A stretch of DNA of 64,000 bases from JACVRN01 sp963715565 (GCA_963715565.1 OY970256.1:2480001-2544000); one strand, 5' to 3'; shown: positions 18,127 through 28,587, counted from the stretch's first letter. Numbers and translations are program-made. The notes: generated by a model from the sequence alone, not told the origin.

Positions 18127-19851
18127 TTACTTTACTCCCAGCGCAGCGACCGAGACGGCTTCGGCCTGACGTTTGACGATGACGAGCGTGATGTCGTCGG
18201 CGGCGGGCGTGCCCTGCGCCCACTTCGACAACGCGGCTTCGATGCGGTCGCGTATCCCTGAAGCCGACGCATCAAGGTTGCGCGCAATCGTCTCGTACAG
18301 ACGATTCGCGCCGTACTCTTCACCCGAAGGGCTGACGGCTTCAGAAACTCCGTCGGAATAAATCACGAGCACATCGCCTGCTTCGAGTTTCGTGTGGCCT
18401 TCTTTGTAAACGGCGTCGGGCATGATGCCGAGCGGAAAACCGCCCGACGCGAGTTGCTCCATAGTGCCCGCCGAGTGGACTATGATGGGCGGGTTGTGGC
18501 CCGCGTTCAGAAAAGCGAGCCCGCCCGTTTGCGGGTCAAGCTCTGCGTAAAAGAGCGTCACGAAGCGATTGGCCGGAGTGTTCTCGGCGAGATAACGATT
18601 GACTTCGCTGACGGTCTCGACAAGCGAGCTGCCCGAAGAAGCCTGCGCGTGTATGGCTGCGTGCAAGCTGGACATCAGGAGTGCGGCGGCTGTGCCCTTG
18701 CCCGACACGTCGCCGAGCGCAATCACCAGACGTCCATCATCGCGCTCTATAAAGTCGTAGTAGTCTCCGCCAATCTCGTAACACGGAAAACTGATGCCCT
18801 GCAATTCAAAGCCCGGAACGATGGGCGGCGAGGTCGGCAGGAAACGCTGCTGTATCTCCATCGCGAGATGTAGCTCGTGCTCCATGCGCTCGCGCTGCAT
18901 CTGCTCTTCCAGGAGGCGCGCGTTCTCCACACGAATCGCCGCCACACTGGCAAGTGTGGTCAGCACCTTGAGATGGTCTTCCGTAAATCTTCCTTCGGCG
19001 ATTGGGCTATCTGCGTAGACGATGCCGAAGACGTTCTCGCCGACGCCGAGGGGTACGGCCAGCACAGAGCGTATGCCCTGAATCGTCATCGTGCTAGACA
19101 TAAAGCGCGGGTCGTGTTGCGCGTCCGAAGTCAAGACGGATTTTCCGCGACCTATGACCTCTTCCATGATGGTGCGGCTGACGCGAATCTCGCCTATCTC
19201 GCCCTGACGGTCGCGCAGACGCGCCACTGCCACCTTTAATTCTGTGCCACCCTCGTCGCGCATCATGATTAAACAACGATCTGCGGGGACGGCTTCAAAG
19301 ACGAGCGAGGCGATCTGTTGCAGCGTCTCGCCGAGCGTGGCCGAAGCCAGAAGCGTGACTCCCACTTTGCTGATGAGAGCGAGTAGGTCTCCCTGTCGCG
19401 CGGCCTGTTTCGGCGTCGCGCCGTGGTCGGGATTCGTCCGCGCGCCCTCTATCGCTTCCAGTAGGCCGGAGGTCGTGCGGTCGTTCGAGTTCAGAGCAAT
19501 CGTCGCTTCGGGCACAGAGTCGGTCGCTTCCGTAATCATGGTCGCGCCCATGGTGGCAAGCGAGCCGTCATCAAAAACGATTTCGGTTTCGCCAATCTGT
19601 ATCCGCCCGCCCGGCGTGAGCGACACAGTCCCGTCAACGCCCACGCCGTTGTAGAGCGTGCCGTTGGCCGAGCCCAAATCTTGAAGAAAATACTGGTCGC
19701 CCTCGCGCCGCACTTCGGCATGCACGCGCGAGGCGAAAGGATCAGGGATACAGAGGTCGTTGCGCGCCGACCGGCCAATCGTGATGCGCAGGCGACCCAA
19801 AGGGAAAGTGTCGGGCGAACGGTCCGGATATTTGACTATCAACTCAGCCAT
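18127..19851 (-). CDS. FHA-GAF-PP2C (RsbU/SpoIIE-type) serine phosphatase
   Basis: 574 residues. Domains in order: FHA (about 1-95; IGRSARNDL, SRVHAEV, LGSANGT), GAF (about 160-310), and a SpoIIE-type PP2C phosphatase (about 340-565) with the metal-binding Asp residues in GGDYYDF, ALGDVSGKG, YSDGVSEA and ADDITLV. The FHA should bind phosphothreonine, and the GAF may sense a small ligand or redox state. A likely role is partner switching or reversal of phosphorylation from the kinases encoded next to it. It is the last large gene of a minus-strand signalling cluster starting at 24605. Confidence 0.94.
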   Translation of the reverse strand: MAELIVKYPDRSPDTFPLGRLRITIGRSARNDLCIPDPFASRVHAEVRREGDQYFLQDLGSANGTLYNGVGVDGTVSLTPGGRIQIGETEIVFDDGSLATMGATMITEATDSVPEATIALNSNDRTTSGLLEAIEGARTNPDHGATPKQAARQGDLLALISKVGVTLLASATLGETLQQIASLVFEAVPADRCLIMMRDEGGTELKVAVARLRDRQGEIGEIRVSRTIMEEVIGRGKSVLTSDAQHDPRFMSSTMTIQGIRSVLAVPLGVGENVFGIVYADSPIAEGRFTEDHLKVLTTLASVAAIRVENARLLEEQMQRERMEHELHLAMEIQQRFLPTSPPIVPGFELQGISFPCYEIGGDYYDFIERDDGRLVIALGDVSGKGTAAALLMSSLHAAIHAQASSGSSLVETVSEVNRYLAENTPANRFVTLFYAELDPQTGGLAFLNAGHNPPIIVHSAGTMEQLASGGFPLGIMPDAVYKEGHTKLEAGDVLVIYSDGVSEAVSPSGEEYGANRLYETIARNLDASASGIRDRIEAALSKWAQGTPAADDITLVIVKRQAEAVSVAALGVK

Positions 19852-19932
19852 CTTGGTTTAATACAACGTTCCGCGAATGAATAGGGTTCAGTTAAAAACA
19901 ATGATTACTCACAACTTATTAATCTTCAAAAC

Positions 19933-21324
19933 TCATTGCCCGCGCTTGCGGCGCTCGAACAACTCTTTATCAAGCTGGCGGACGCGGCGCGCGGCCTCCC
20001 CGGCGTTTGAGCCTCCGTTCTGTGCGCGCTGAAACAGCTCGTAGGCGCGCAGAAGCTCCGCGCGGCTCATCTTCCTGATGTCTCGTCCTTCGATAATCCT
20101 CATCGCCTCGCTGTAACTCGCGTCCGCATTGCTCGGCGTCGCGGCGGAACCGTTTGTGCCGGGAGCTTGCGCGGGCGAAGTATTCTGTGCGAGCGGAGAC
20201 GGTTGCGGCGCGGCCTCATTAGCAGTAGTAGTCCCATTCTCTCCCGTGCGATTCTCTGCGCCAGCACTGCCGCCACGCGCCTCTACGTTCGCAGAAGAAG
20301 CTTGCGCAGGCGATGGAAGCTCTGCTAACTGCTCGCGGGCCGTGCGCGCCACTTCCGTTGTAGAAGAGAACGACAATCTCTGGTAGATGTCGCGCGCTTC
20401 GTCCACGCGCCCGATCCTGCGCAGTGCATCCGCGTAGCGCAACCACGTCTGCTCGTCGCTCGAATCATACTGCGTCGCCGCGCGGTATTCATCGACGGCC
20501 TCTGTCACCGCGCCCGTTCTATCCAGAGCGTCTGCGAGCAGGCGATGCGCGCGGGCGTTCGTAGGGTCGAGCCGGACGACGTAGCGAAGACGCGCGAGCG
20601 CTTCCGTAGTATTGCCGGAAGCCAGCAAGCGTTCGGCCTCCGAGAGCTTCTCTTCAACAAGGCGCTTCTGGTCGTTGATGGAGATGGGTGGAGAGCCTGC
20701 GGTTTCTTCCCGTCCCGTGCGGCGTGAATAATATAGAGCCAGACCGGCTGCGCCGATGGCGACGCCCAGAAGCGAAACGGCGACGAGCTGCCACGTGCGT
20801 CGCGCTCCCCCGCCGCCCTGCTTAGACTGTTCACGCGCGGCAGCCCGCACAGCCTTTTTCTTTTCCGCACGCTCACGAGCAGAGCCCACATCCGCGCCCT
20901 CGTGGACGCTCGCGCTTTGCGCGGCTTGCGCTCGCTGCTCCTGAGCCTGCATCGCGCTGCCGTCGGCTGATTGGCCGTCCATGCGGGTTGGAAGCTGCGC
21001 AGTAGCAGGCGCGGCATAAACGTCTCCGTCGTGCGCGGCACGCTCGCCATTTGCTTTTTGTGGCGCGGGCGGTGCAGGTGTGCGCCTGAGAATGCTGTCC
21101 ATCTCGGCGCGCCCGACCTTGTGCGTGTTCGGTGCTCCGCCTCCGCCGTCTTCCGTGCCGAGGCCGTGCGTTGTGCGCCCTTCGTCCGAGAGCGGAATGG
21201 TCTGGGCGCGCGGGCTGACGGGCGTATCCCCTGCGACTGCCGCTTTCACAGGCGTACCGCACAAACGGCAGAAGCGCGCTTCGGGTGCAACCGCAGCCCC
21301 GCAATTTGGACATGGCCGGGACAT
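19933..21324 (-). CDS. Zinc-ribbon, single-pass membrane TPR protein
   Basis: About 463 residues from the ATG at 21324, which has AAGGA nine bases upstream; an ATG three codons earlier lies too close to that site. An N-terminal zinc ribbon (CPNC, CRLC) is followed by a disordered Ala/Gln-rich region, a transmembrane helix (WQLVAVSLLGVAIGAAGLALYYS) and TPR repeats (LASGNTTEALARLRYVVRLDPTNARAHRLLADAL and the next two). The TPR half should be extracytoplasmic and act as a scaffold. The zinc-ribbon start is shared with the kinase and FHA proteins of the same cluster. Confidence 0.85.
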   Translation of the reverse strand: MSRPCPNCGAAVAPEARFCRLCGTPVKAAVAGDTPVSPRAQTIPLSDEGRTTHGLGTEDGGGGAPNTHKVGRAEMDSILRRTPAPPAPQKANGERAAHDGDVYAAPATAQLPTRMDGQSADGSAMQAQEQRAQAAQSASVHEGADVGSARERAEKKKAVRAAAREQSKQGGGGARRTWQLVAVSLLGVAIGAAGLALYYSRRTGREETAGSPPISINDQKRLVEEKLSEAERLLASGNTTEALARLRYVVRLDPTNARAHRLLADALDRTGAVTEAVDEYRAATQYDSSDEQTWLRYADALRRIGRVDEARDIYQRLSFSSTTEVARTAREQLAELPSPAQASSANVEARGGSAGAENRTGENGTTTANEAAPQPSPLAQNTSPAQAPGTNGSAATPSNADASYSEAMRIIEGRDIRKMSRAELLRAYELFQRAQNGGSNAGEAARRVRQLDKELFERRKRGQ

Positions 21325-21365
21325 GTACTTCATTCCTTCCAGACTTGCCAGAAACCCCTTGTGCT

Positions 21366-21893
21366 TTAAGGCCGCGCGCGTGGCCGATTGCGCGAACCCG
21401 TGTCGCGCACGACCACAGTGCCCGCTATCAAATCATGCAGCGCGCGCCCGTGCGTGCTAAAGGCCGCGACCAGAAATCCCAGACCCAGTGTGATGAACGA
21501 GAGCGGGTATCCGACCAGATGGCGCAAGAGCGCACGCACGATGCTCAGCTCGCCGCCGTCCATAGGCTCTATACGAAGGCCCGTCGCCCACTTACCTATA
21601 GTCTGCCCGCGCCACAAAGGCAGCAGGATAAAGTTGAGCATGCCTGTGCCGAGCGCGACTAGAAAGCCCACTGTCTCCGCCGTGCCACCGGCAAAGCGCG
21701 CGCCCCCGCCCAGCACGCGCGCAATCAGAGTACTGAAAGCTACGATGCTCGCCAGCACGATGTAGTCTACGAGGAAGGCCCCGCAGCGCAAAGAGAAGGG
21801 CGCGCGGAATCGCTCGACGTGAGCCGCGCTCGCGGCGCGCGTGCCTGTGTCTGCCGCCTGTACCAGTGTTCTTCTTTCGACGTTTGCAGTCAT
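21366..21893 (-). CDS. RDD-family membrane protein
   Basis: 175 residues with three to four hydrophobic segments. The hallmark features of RDD proteins are present: FRAPFSLRCGAFLVDYIVL near the first helix, the GQTIGKWATGLRI block in the middle and HDLIAGTVVV at the end. Members are integral membrane proteins, some linked to ion exchange, most without known role. Lies between the TPR protein and kinase genes, with a word palindrome immediately upstream. Confidence 0.88.
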   Translation of the reverse strand: MTANVERRTLVQAADTGTRAASAAHVERFRAPFSLRCGAFLVDYIVLASIVAFSTLIARVLGGGARFAGGTAETVGFLVALGTGMLNFILLPLWRGQTIGKWATGLRIEPMDGGELSIVRALLRHLVGYPLSFITLGLGFLVAAFSTHGRALHDLIAGTVVVRDTGSRNRPRARP

Positions 21894-21902
21894 AAAAATT
21901 TT

Positions 21903-22020
21903 CGATTTGCGATTGCCGATTTGCGATTGGATACGGATTAAAGAGTTAAAAGTTTTTCAGATTTCAAATCTTTGATTTGTCCTTATCCAATCGCAAATCG
22001 CAAATCTAAAATCGCAAATC
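21903..22020. repeat. Word palindrome, cgatttg type
   Basis: Left words around 21903-21932 (cgatttg, cgattg) pair with 21984-22020 (caaatcg, caatcg) across a roughly 50-base AT-rich loop that contains a second small hairpin (tcaaatc/gatttg). The right arm has one more word than the left. It fills the gap between the kinase and RDD genes. Confidence 0.75.
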
Positions 22021-22023
22021 ATT

Positions 22024-23910
22024 TCATCCGACGAGGAAATGGAGCGTGGTTTCGCCCAGCCGCAGCTTGTCGCCCGATTCGAGCACGCGCGGCTGGTGCG
22101 GCGCTAATCTCACGGCGTCGTTAATCACAGTGCCGTTGACGGAGTTCAAATCTTCAATCAGAAACGTCTCGCCCTGCCGCCAGATGCGCGCGTGACGGCG
22201 CGAGACCTTGGTTTCGGGGTCAAAGGGTGAAAGGTCTACTTCGGGGAAAATGTTCGAATGCGGGTCCGAGCGACCGACCAGGTTATTCTCCTTCTGCAAC
22301 GGAATCGAAGCATCGAGTTCCGTGGTTCCCGTGACGACCAGCTTGGCCGTGGCGCGTGCCTGTCGTAAAGCCGCAGAGGAGACGCCGACGAGCGGCTGTT
22401 TTTGTCCGCAGTGCGCGCAGAAGATGTCGTCGGCAGCGATGCGCCCGCCGCAGAAGCCGCAGAAGACCATCTCGGTCTGAATCGTTTCGCCGCCAAGCTC
22501 TGCCGCCGGAGCCGCGCCGTAAGAGACCTGGCCCGCGCGCAGCTTATCCATGTGGCTGATGAGCGTATCGCGGAACTCGGAGGCCGAGCGGAAGCGGTTT
22601 TCGGGTTTGTATTCGACGGAGCGCATCAGTATGCGTTCCATCTCGGTCGAGAGAGAGGGGCTAATCTGTCGCGGGCGCGGATTTTTGGTAAAGTCGAAAA
22701 TCAGGAGCGGGTTGTCCTGCGGGTCACTTCCGGTCAGTAGATGAAACATGGTCGCGCCTAAAGAATAGATGTCCGAGCGCGGCTCGACCTTGCCGCTAAA
22801 GAGTTCGGGCGGCGCATAGCCCATAGTCCCCACAGCCGTCACGCCCTTCTCTTCCTGCTTGACCCAGCGCGCAATCCCGAAATCGATCAACATCACGCGG
22901 CCACTGTTCCCGTCAATCATCAGGTTCGCGGGTTTTAAATCGCGGTAGATGATAGGAGGTCTGTGGTTGTGCAGGTAATCGAGCACATCCGCAGCCTGAA
23001 TCGCCCAATCGGTAACGGTCTTTTCGTCTATGCGGCCCTGCGGCGCGTTTCTGAGCCGCCCTGCGAAATCGCCGCCCGAGATGTACTTCATGACGAGATA
23101 GAAGCGCATAGCCTTCTCATCGTAGAAGTAATCGTAGATGGTCGGAATCGAAGGATGTTCGAGCGAAGTTAGAAGGAGCGACTCGCGCTTGAAATCATTG
23201 ATAGCCTTCTCGTGCTGCGACTCGTCTATGTGCGCTTCGACCATCTCCTTGACGGCGCGCGGCGCATCGCCAAGGTGCTGGTCTTTGGCTAAGTAGACAG
23301 CGCCCATTCCGCCGCCGCCGATGCGACGCACAATCTCGTAACGACCATTTAAGAGAAAGCCCGCTTCGAGCGTTTTGGAAGTGCCCTTGCGACCGCCCGT
23401 AGAGCCTGCGCGCGCCGTGTGCGGAGCTTCGCTGCGGCGCTCCACCTCGCCCGTGTCGCGTGTCGGAGCCGGAGCGTAGGTCTGATCCATCTGGCTCGCG
23501 GCGACCACATCGGGCTCGGATTGCGCGGGAGAGTTTGACTCCGGCGATTCCGTTGTATCAAACATCGAAGGAGCGCCGGCAGCCGGAGCGGATTCCGGAG
23601 CAGGAGCAGCGACATCTTCAGGAGCGACAGCGGCGGGTTCAGGAGCGGCGACCGCTTCAGGAATGTCCGTGTCCTCCAGATTGTCGTGGAGCGAGATGTC
23701 AGGGCTGGCCGTCTTGTCCAGTTGAGATAAGGGTAGAGGTGCGGGGGCCGCACCTGCGGCTTCGTGCGCGCTGCCCGCTTCCGCGGCGTTGCTTTCCGTG
23801 GCAGTGCTCTGCGGCGCAACGCGTTCGTTACCCGGCTGGGCCACGCCGCAGTTGCCACAAAAGGGTTCGTCCGGCCCGATCTTCGCGCCGCACTCATGAC
23901 AGAAAGACAT
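22024..23910 (-). CDS. Ser/Thr protein kinase with two zinc ribbons and C-terminal FHA domain
   Basis: About 628 residues. Zinc ribbon (CHEC/CGNC), acidic Ala/Pro-rich linker, Hanks-type kinase (RRIGGGGMGAVYLAKDQ, YRDLKPANLMI, LIDFGIARW, GTMGYAPPELF), a second zinc ribbon (CGFCGG/CAHCGQ) and an FHA domain (GRSDPHSNIFPEVDLS, SRRHARI, LNSVNGT). No membrane helix, so cytoplasmic. The FHA may dock phosphothreonine on the kinase itself or on partners. An ATG at 23931 would add seven residues; MSFCHECG is the usual start of such ribbons. Neighbours encode another FHA protein and a PP2C phosphatase. Confidence 0.93.
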   Translation of the reverse strand: MSFCHECGAKIGPDEPFCGNCGVAQPGNERVAPQSTATESNAAEAGSAHEAAGAAPAPLPLSQLDKTASPDISLHDNLEDTDIPEAVAAPEPAAVAPEDVAAPAPESAPAAGAPSMFDTTESPESNSPAQSEPDVVAASQMDQTYAPAPTRDTGEVERRSEAPHTARAGSTGGRKGTSKTLEAGFLLNGRYEIVRRIGGGGMGAVYLAKDQHLGDAPRAVKEMVEAHIDESQHEKAINDFKRESLLLTSLEHPSIPTIYDYFYDEKAMRFYLVMKYISGGDFAGRLRNAPQGRIDEKTVTDWAIQAADVLDYLHNHRPPIIYRDLKPANLMIDGNSGRVMLIDFGIARWVKQEEKGVTAVGTMGYAPPELFSGKVEPRSDIYSLGATMFHLLTGSDPQDNPLLIFDFTKNPRPRQISPSLSTEMERILMRSVEYKPENRFRSASEFRDTLISHMDKLRAGQVSYGAAPAAELGGETIQTEMVFCGFCGGRIAADDIFCAHCGQKQPLVGVSSAALRQARATAKLVVTGTTELDASIPLQKENNLVGRSDPHSNIFPEVDLSPFDPETKVSRRHARIWRQGETFLIEDLNSVNGTVINDAVRLAPHQPRVLESGDKLRLGETTLHFLVG

Positions 23911-23960
23911 CCCTAGATGATTCTCGACCATCCGTCTTTAACTCGTAAAGCTCTCGTCTT

Positions 23961-24605
23961 TCACTTGACGATGTGGAAACGTAAAAATGTCTTGCCGACG
24001 ATGATCTCGTCGCCGTCCCGCAACGGATGACGGTCGCCGGGAAGAAGTCGCCGCCCGCGATTAATAAAGGTTCCGTTTGTCGAACCCAAATCCTCTATAT
24101 AGTACTGGCCGTTGCGGCGCATGATGCGCGCGTGGCGGCGCGAGACTTTGGCCTCGGGGTCGTCCGCATCCAAATCCACGTCGGGGAAGATGCCGCCGTC
24201 TGCGTCCCAGCGCCCGATCTGCGATTCATCGTCGCTCAAGGGAAACTGTTTTCCGGCAGAGCGCCCGCGCTCTATGACGAGCTTGGCGTGCGGGCCTTCG
24301 GAGGATGAAGGAACAACTGCCGCGCTCTGCGGGGCGGCGGCAGCAGCGGCGCGCGTGGCCGCCTGACGCGCCGGGGCAGAGGCTTCCGCCTGCGGCTGTT
24401 GCGCCACCTCGCCTACTTGAGAAACGGCGACGGCGGCTTCAGGGCTTTCGGCCTGCGCGGGCTGTTTACCGTTGGTCTCGCCGCCCGTGTCGCCCGTCGA
24501 GGCAGACTTCTTCTTCCGAGCGGACGCCGCCAAAGGCGCGCCACATTCGTCGCAGTATTGTGAGCCGTCCAGATTTTCTGTCTTGCACCTCTCGCAGGTG
24601 GTCAT
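23961..24605 (-). CDS. Zinc-ribbon FHA-domain protein
   Basis: 214 residues: N-terminal zinc ribbon (CERC/CDEC), Ala/Gln-rich linker, C-terminal FHA domain (IGRWDADGGIFPDVDLD, SRRHARIMRR, LGSTNGTFIN). The FHA is closely similar to the C-terminal FHA of the adjacent kinase, including the IFPDVDLDADDPEAKVSRRH stretch. Predicted phosphothreonine-binding adaptor of that kinase. First gene of the minus-strand signalling cluster. Confidence 0.9.
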   Translation of the reverse strand: MTTCERCKTENLDGSQYCDECGAPLAASARKKKSASTGDTGGETNGKQPAQAESPEAAVAVSQVGEVAQQPQAEASAPARQAATRAAAAAAPQSAAVVPSSSEGPHAKLVIERGRSAGKQFPLSDDESQIGRWDADGGIFPDVDLDADDPEAKVSRRHARIMRRNGQYYIEDLGSTNGTFINRGRRLLPGDRHPLRDGDEIIVGKTFLRFHIVK

Positions 24606-24820
24606 AAACTTTCCTCATTTGGTTCGAGTGGGAGAAATGGCCGAACACCCGAGAGCCGCGCGCGAAACCCCGCCGTCTGCCGCGCGCGCGCGAAACCTAC
24701 GTATTGTAGCGCGAAACGAAAAAGCGCGGCAACCAGCATCACTGATAGTGAGGCGATAGTGTGTTGCCGGCCTGAATTTTCTTTTGGCGTTTGATCCGGT
24801 CGCGGGCGCGACCGTGCGGG

Positions 24821-25141
24821 TTATTTATTTTCGAGTTCCCTCACGCGATCCTCCATCTCGCGCACTTCGGCGCGGGCGTCATGCGCGACGGAGGTGATGC
24901 GGTCGAATCGGATGCTCAGGCTGCGCACCTCTTCGCTGATTCTCTTAGTTTCGACCTCCAAAGAACTCATGCGGCTCTCCAAAGAATCCATGCGGTTCTC
25001 AAAAGAACTCATGCGGCTCGCTATCGCGGCGAAATTAATCTCGACGAAGCCGCGAAAATCGTCCAGCCGTTCCAGGACAGTCTGAATGGTGGGTTGCGTC
25101 GTGTACTTCTCGTCGATGTCGCGGGTGGGGTCGTTGCTCAT
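24821..25141 (-). CDS. Small coiled-coil protein
   Basis: 106 residues with no membrane segment. From residue 35 onward heptad patterns such as RMSSFENRMDSLESRMSSLEVETKRI predict a long coiled coil. Start ATG at 25141. No family recognised; similar short coiled-coil proteins are often structural or partner proteins. It is isolated, with a 215-bp gap to the signalling cluster. Confidence 0.65.
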   Translation of the reverse strand: MSNDPTRDIDEKYTTQPTIQTVLERLDDFRGFVEINFAAIASRMSSFENRMDSLESRMSSLEVETKRISEEVRSLSIRFDRITSVAHDARAEVREMEDRVRELENK

Positions 25142-25314
25142 GGACTAGAGTATAGGCCCGGTGTGTGCGAGAGGTCTAGCGGGAATATGAAGGGCGGGCC
25201 AATCGGCCCTGCCCAAGAGGCAGGTAACAAACAAGCGCCCTCGTGCGTCTAAGTAATGGTTGAATTTAAAGCTCTGGGGTCGCGCGCCGTGCCGCCTTTG
25301 CTTATAATGAAATA

Positions 25315-25490
25315 ATGAAACTGTTTCACCTTTTTGGACGTAAAAGCTGTGCTGGCACGAGATGAAGAGGATAGACCTTCAAAGCGAGCCTGACGAGCGC
25401 GCGCCGACGCGAACCTGGCGCACAATTTTTGGCCCGACATATCCGGAAACTCAAGCAGCCCGTAAAGGAACCGATTTGCAATGGCCCTGA
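25315..25490 (+). other. Possible leader peptides before the exporter operon
   Basis: The 339-bp gap before the adaptor gene has a TATAAT at 25303-25308 and two tiny coupled reading frames: 16 codons (25315-25365), whose stop overlaps the ATG of a 42-codon frame (25362-25490), which itself overlaps the adaptor start at 25481. The first ATG would be almost leaderless. Coupled overlaps suggest translational coupling, but no conservation is known. Confidence 0.3.
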
Positions 25491-27039
25491 GCCGTAGAAA
25501 AAAGATTATTATTGCCGCCAGCGCCGGTCTCGTGCTGATGTTGATTATCGTCATCAGCATCTTTGCCAGCCGCACGGATGAACCCGAAGTCACGGTGGTT
25601 AAAGTCGAGGTGCGCCCCGAATTGCGCTCGACCGTCACCGCTTCGGGCGAAGTTCGTCCCATACGCTTTATTAACCTGACGAGCGAAGTCGCCGGTCGTA
25701 TCGAAGAGATTTACGTCAATCCGGGCCAGCCCGTGACCGTCGGGCAGGAGCTTGTACGCCTTGACCCGACGCAGCTTCAGTCGAGCCAGGATGCGCAGCT
25801 TGCAGCCTCGCAGGCCGCTATCTCCGACGTGCAGAACGCGCGCACACAGGTCATTGCCGCGCAGAACGCCGTCGGGCAAGCGCAGCAGGGCTTGATGGTC
25901 GCAGAAGCTTCGGTCGCGCAGGCACGCCAGCAGGTCATCTCCTCGCAGACCAACGTAGACCGCGCGCAGGTTGACGTGAACACGGCCCAGCGCGAATTAA
26001 AGCGCACGACCGAGCTGGTCGAATCCGGCGTGGCCTCGCGCTCTGAATATGACGCGGCGCGCGATCGTTTAGAGCAGGCGGAGGTCGCGCTTCGCACCGC
26101 GCGTGCGAATCTCGAAGCGCAGAAGATTGCCGTGCAGGAAGCTATCGCGCGAGCCAACCAGCAGCGGGTCGCAGTGCGTGACGCGCGTACAGGCGTGCAG
26201 AGCGCGCAGCAGAGCGTCTCTTCCAGCGAGTCGCGCGCCAACCAGCAACAGGCGCTCCTGCGCGGTCAAACGAGCCAGCGCAACAAGTCGCTGCAACGCT
26301 CTCCGCTGGCGGGCGTGGTCGCGGACATCCCGGCCAAGGTCGGCCAGTTTGCCGTCGCCAATTTAAGCTCCACGCCGCTCATGACTATCGCGGACATGTC
26401 CACCATCAACATAGAGGTCAACGTGGACGAAACCGAGATTGCCGCGGTCGAGGTGGGCCATCCCGTGAAGGTCAAAGTTGACGCGATGGGCGAGCGCGAG
26501 ATTGAAGGCGTCGTGATACAGAAAAATCCTCTCGCCGTCGGCAAGTCGGATACGTCGGGCGGCGGCGGCATCCAGAACCGCGTCAACGTGCAGGAAGCGA
26601 AAGAATTTCTGGTCATCGTCGAGCTACGCAACATGCCCGACGATCTTCGCAACGCGCTTCGTCCCGGCATGACGGCGACGGCGACGATTACTACTAAAGT
26701 TGTGCAGAACGTCATCGCCGTTCCCTTGCAGGCTATCGTAGAGAAAGCTCCTCAGGCTCAGCCTTCGCCCGTGCAAGGGTCTGTGCCGCAGCCGACGCCC
26801 GCAGGCAAACCGAAAGACATCAAGGGCGTCTACATCCTGCAAGGCAACAAGGTAAAGTTCGTTGAAGTCCAGACGGGCATCACGGGCGAATCCGACATAG
26901 AGATTACGAGCGGGGTGCAACAGGGCATGGAAGTCGTGACAGGCCCGAGCCGCGTCCTCAAGACTTTGAAGGAGAACGCAAGCGTCAAGCGGCAGACGCG
27001 CAAAGCGGGCGCTGCGGCCAACGCCAACGAGGGTAAATA

Positions 27040-27040
<1 letters not shown>
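25481..27040 (+). CDS. Periplasmic adaptor (MacA/HlyD family) of an ABC exporter
   Basis: 519 residues. N-terminal membrane anchor (about 7-30), then a barrel-sandwich half (VTASGEVRPIRFINLTSEVAGRIEEIYVNPG), a very long Ala/Gln-rich coiled-coil hairpin (about 100-280), the second sandwich half (LAGVVADIPAKVGQ) and a beta-barrel domain followed by a membrane-proximal domain. This is the order of MacA-type membrane-fusion proteins. It bridges an inner-membrane ABC transporter to an outer-membrane channel; no TolC-like gene is in the window. The coiled coil is longer than in E. coli MacA (about 370 residues in total). Its stop overlaps the ATPase start. Confidence 0.92.
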
Positions 27041-27812
<772 letters not shown>

Positions 27813-27813
<1 letters not shown>

Positions 27814-27889
27814 ATTGCGGAATGCGGATTTCGGATTGCGGATTAGAAAGCATCTCGCTTCTTCAATCCGCAATCCACATTCCGCAATC
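27813..27889. repeat. Word palindrome, gcggatt/gcggaat type
   Basis: Left arm 27813-27844 and right arm 27865-27889. The arms match except that the left has exactly one extra 7-base word (cggattt). The loop reads agaaagc..gcttctt. It overlaps the stop codon end of the ATPase gene and lies upstream of the Uma2 gene. Confidence 0.85.
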
Positions 27890-27911
27890 GTTTGAGGTTT
27901 GGAGGTCGTTG

Positions 27912-28481
27912 ATGTCCAGCCAGCCGAAAACACGCCTGACGCCTGAAGAGTATTTAGCCGCAGAGCGCGATGCTGAATATAAGAGCGCGTATCTGGACGG
28001 CGAAATCCTCGCCATGACAGGCGCAAGCCGAGGGCACAATCTGATTGCCGTCAACATCGTGGGCGAGCTTAGACAACAATTGAGGGGCCGCCCTTGCGAG
28101 CTTTATACCAGCGACATGCGCGTCCGAACTCCTTCGACTGGTCTTTATACCTATCCCGACGTAGTAGTTGTCTGTGGCGAGCCCCAGTTCGAGGATGATT
28201 ATGTTGACACGCTGTTGAATCCGACTCTTATTATCGAAGTCCTCTCCGCATCCACCGAAGCTTACGACCGGGGCAGAAAGTTCGGCTACTACCGCATCAT
28301 CGAATCGCTGTCGGAGTATTTACTGGTATCGCAGGACGAATACCGTATTGAGAAATACGTAAAGCAAGCGGACGGGCGCTGGCTGCTTTCGGACTACCGC
28401 ACGCCGGAAGAGGCAGTTGAATTGCCTTCCATCCAATGCACGCTCGCCCTGAGCGAAGTCTATGACAAAGTCTCTCTTTAA
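27912..28481 (+). CDS. Uma2-family (DUF820) putative endonuclease
   Basis: 189 residues from the ATG at 27912, which has GGAGG upstream; an earlier in-frame start at 27822 would translate the palindrome and is rejected. The Uma2 hallmarks are present: LTPEEYLAAERDAEYKSAYLDGEI at the N-terminus, YTYPDVVVVCGE with the PD of the PD-(D/E)XK core, and PTLIIEVLSASTEAYDRGRKFGYY. Biological role unknown; the family is expanded in cyanobacteria and some other bacteria. The gene interrupts the exporter locus and is flanked on both sides by palindromes with the same words (27813 and 28486). Confidence 0.93.
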   Translation: MSSQPKTRLTPEEYLAAERDAEYKSAYLDGEILAMTGASRGHNLIAVNIVGELRQQLRGRPCELYTSDMRVRTPSTGLYTYPDVVVVCGEPQFEDDYVDTLLNPTLIIEVLSASTEAYDRGRKFGYYRIIESLSEYLLVSQDEYRIEKYVKQADGRWLLSDYRTPEEAVELPSIQCTLALSEVYDKVSL

Positions 28482-28485
28482 ATAG

Positions 28486-28566
28486 ATTGCGGAATGCGGA
28501 TTGAAAAGCAAGAAGGTTGCTGCTGCTTCTTCTTAAATCCGCATTCCGAATTCCGCATTCCGCAAT
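28486..28566. repeat. Word palindrome, gcggatt/gcggaat type (second copy)
   Basis: Left arm 28486-28502 and right arm 28536-28566; the right arm is longer by two 7-base words. The loop contains gaaaagc..gcttctt. It shares its words with the element at 27813 on the other side of the Uma2 gene. Confidence 0.85.
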
Positions 28567-28587
28567 TGACCTGTTCGGCAATCAATC

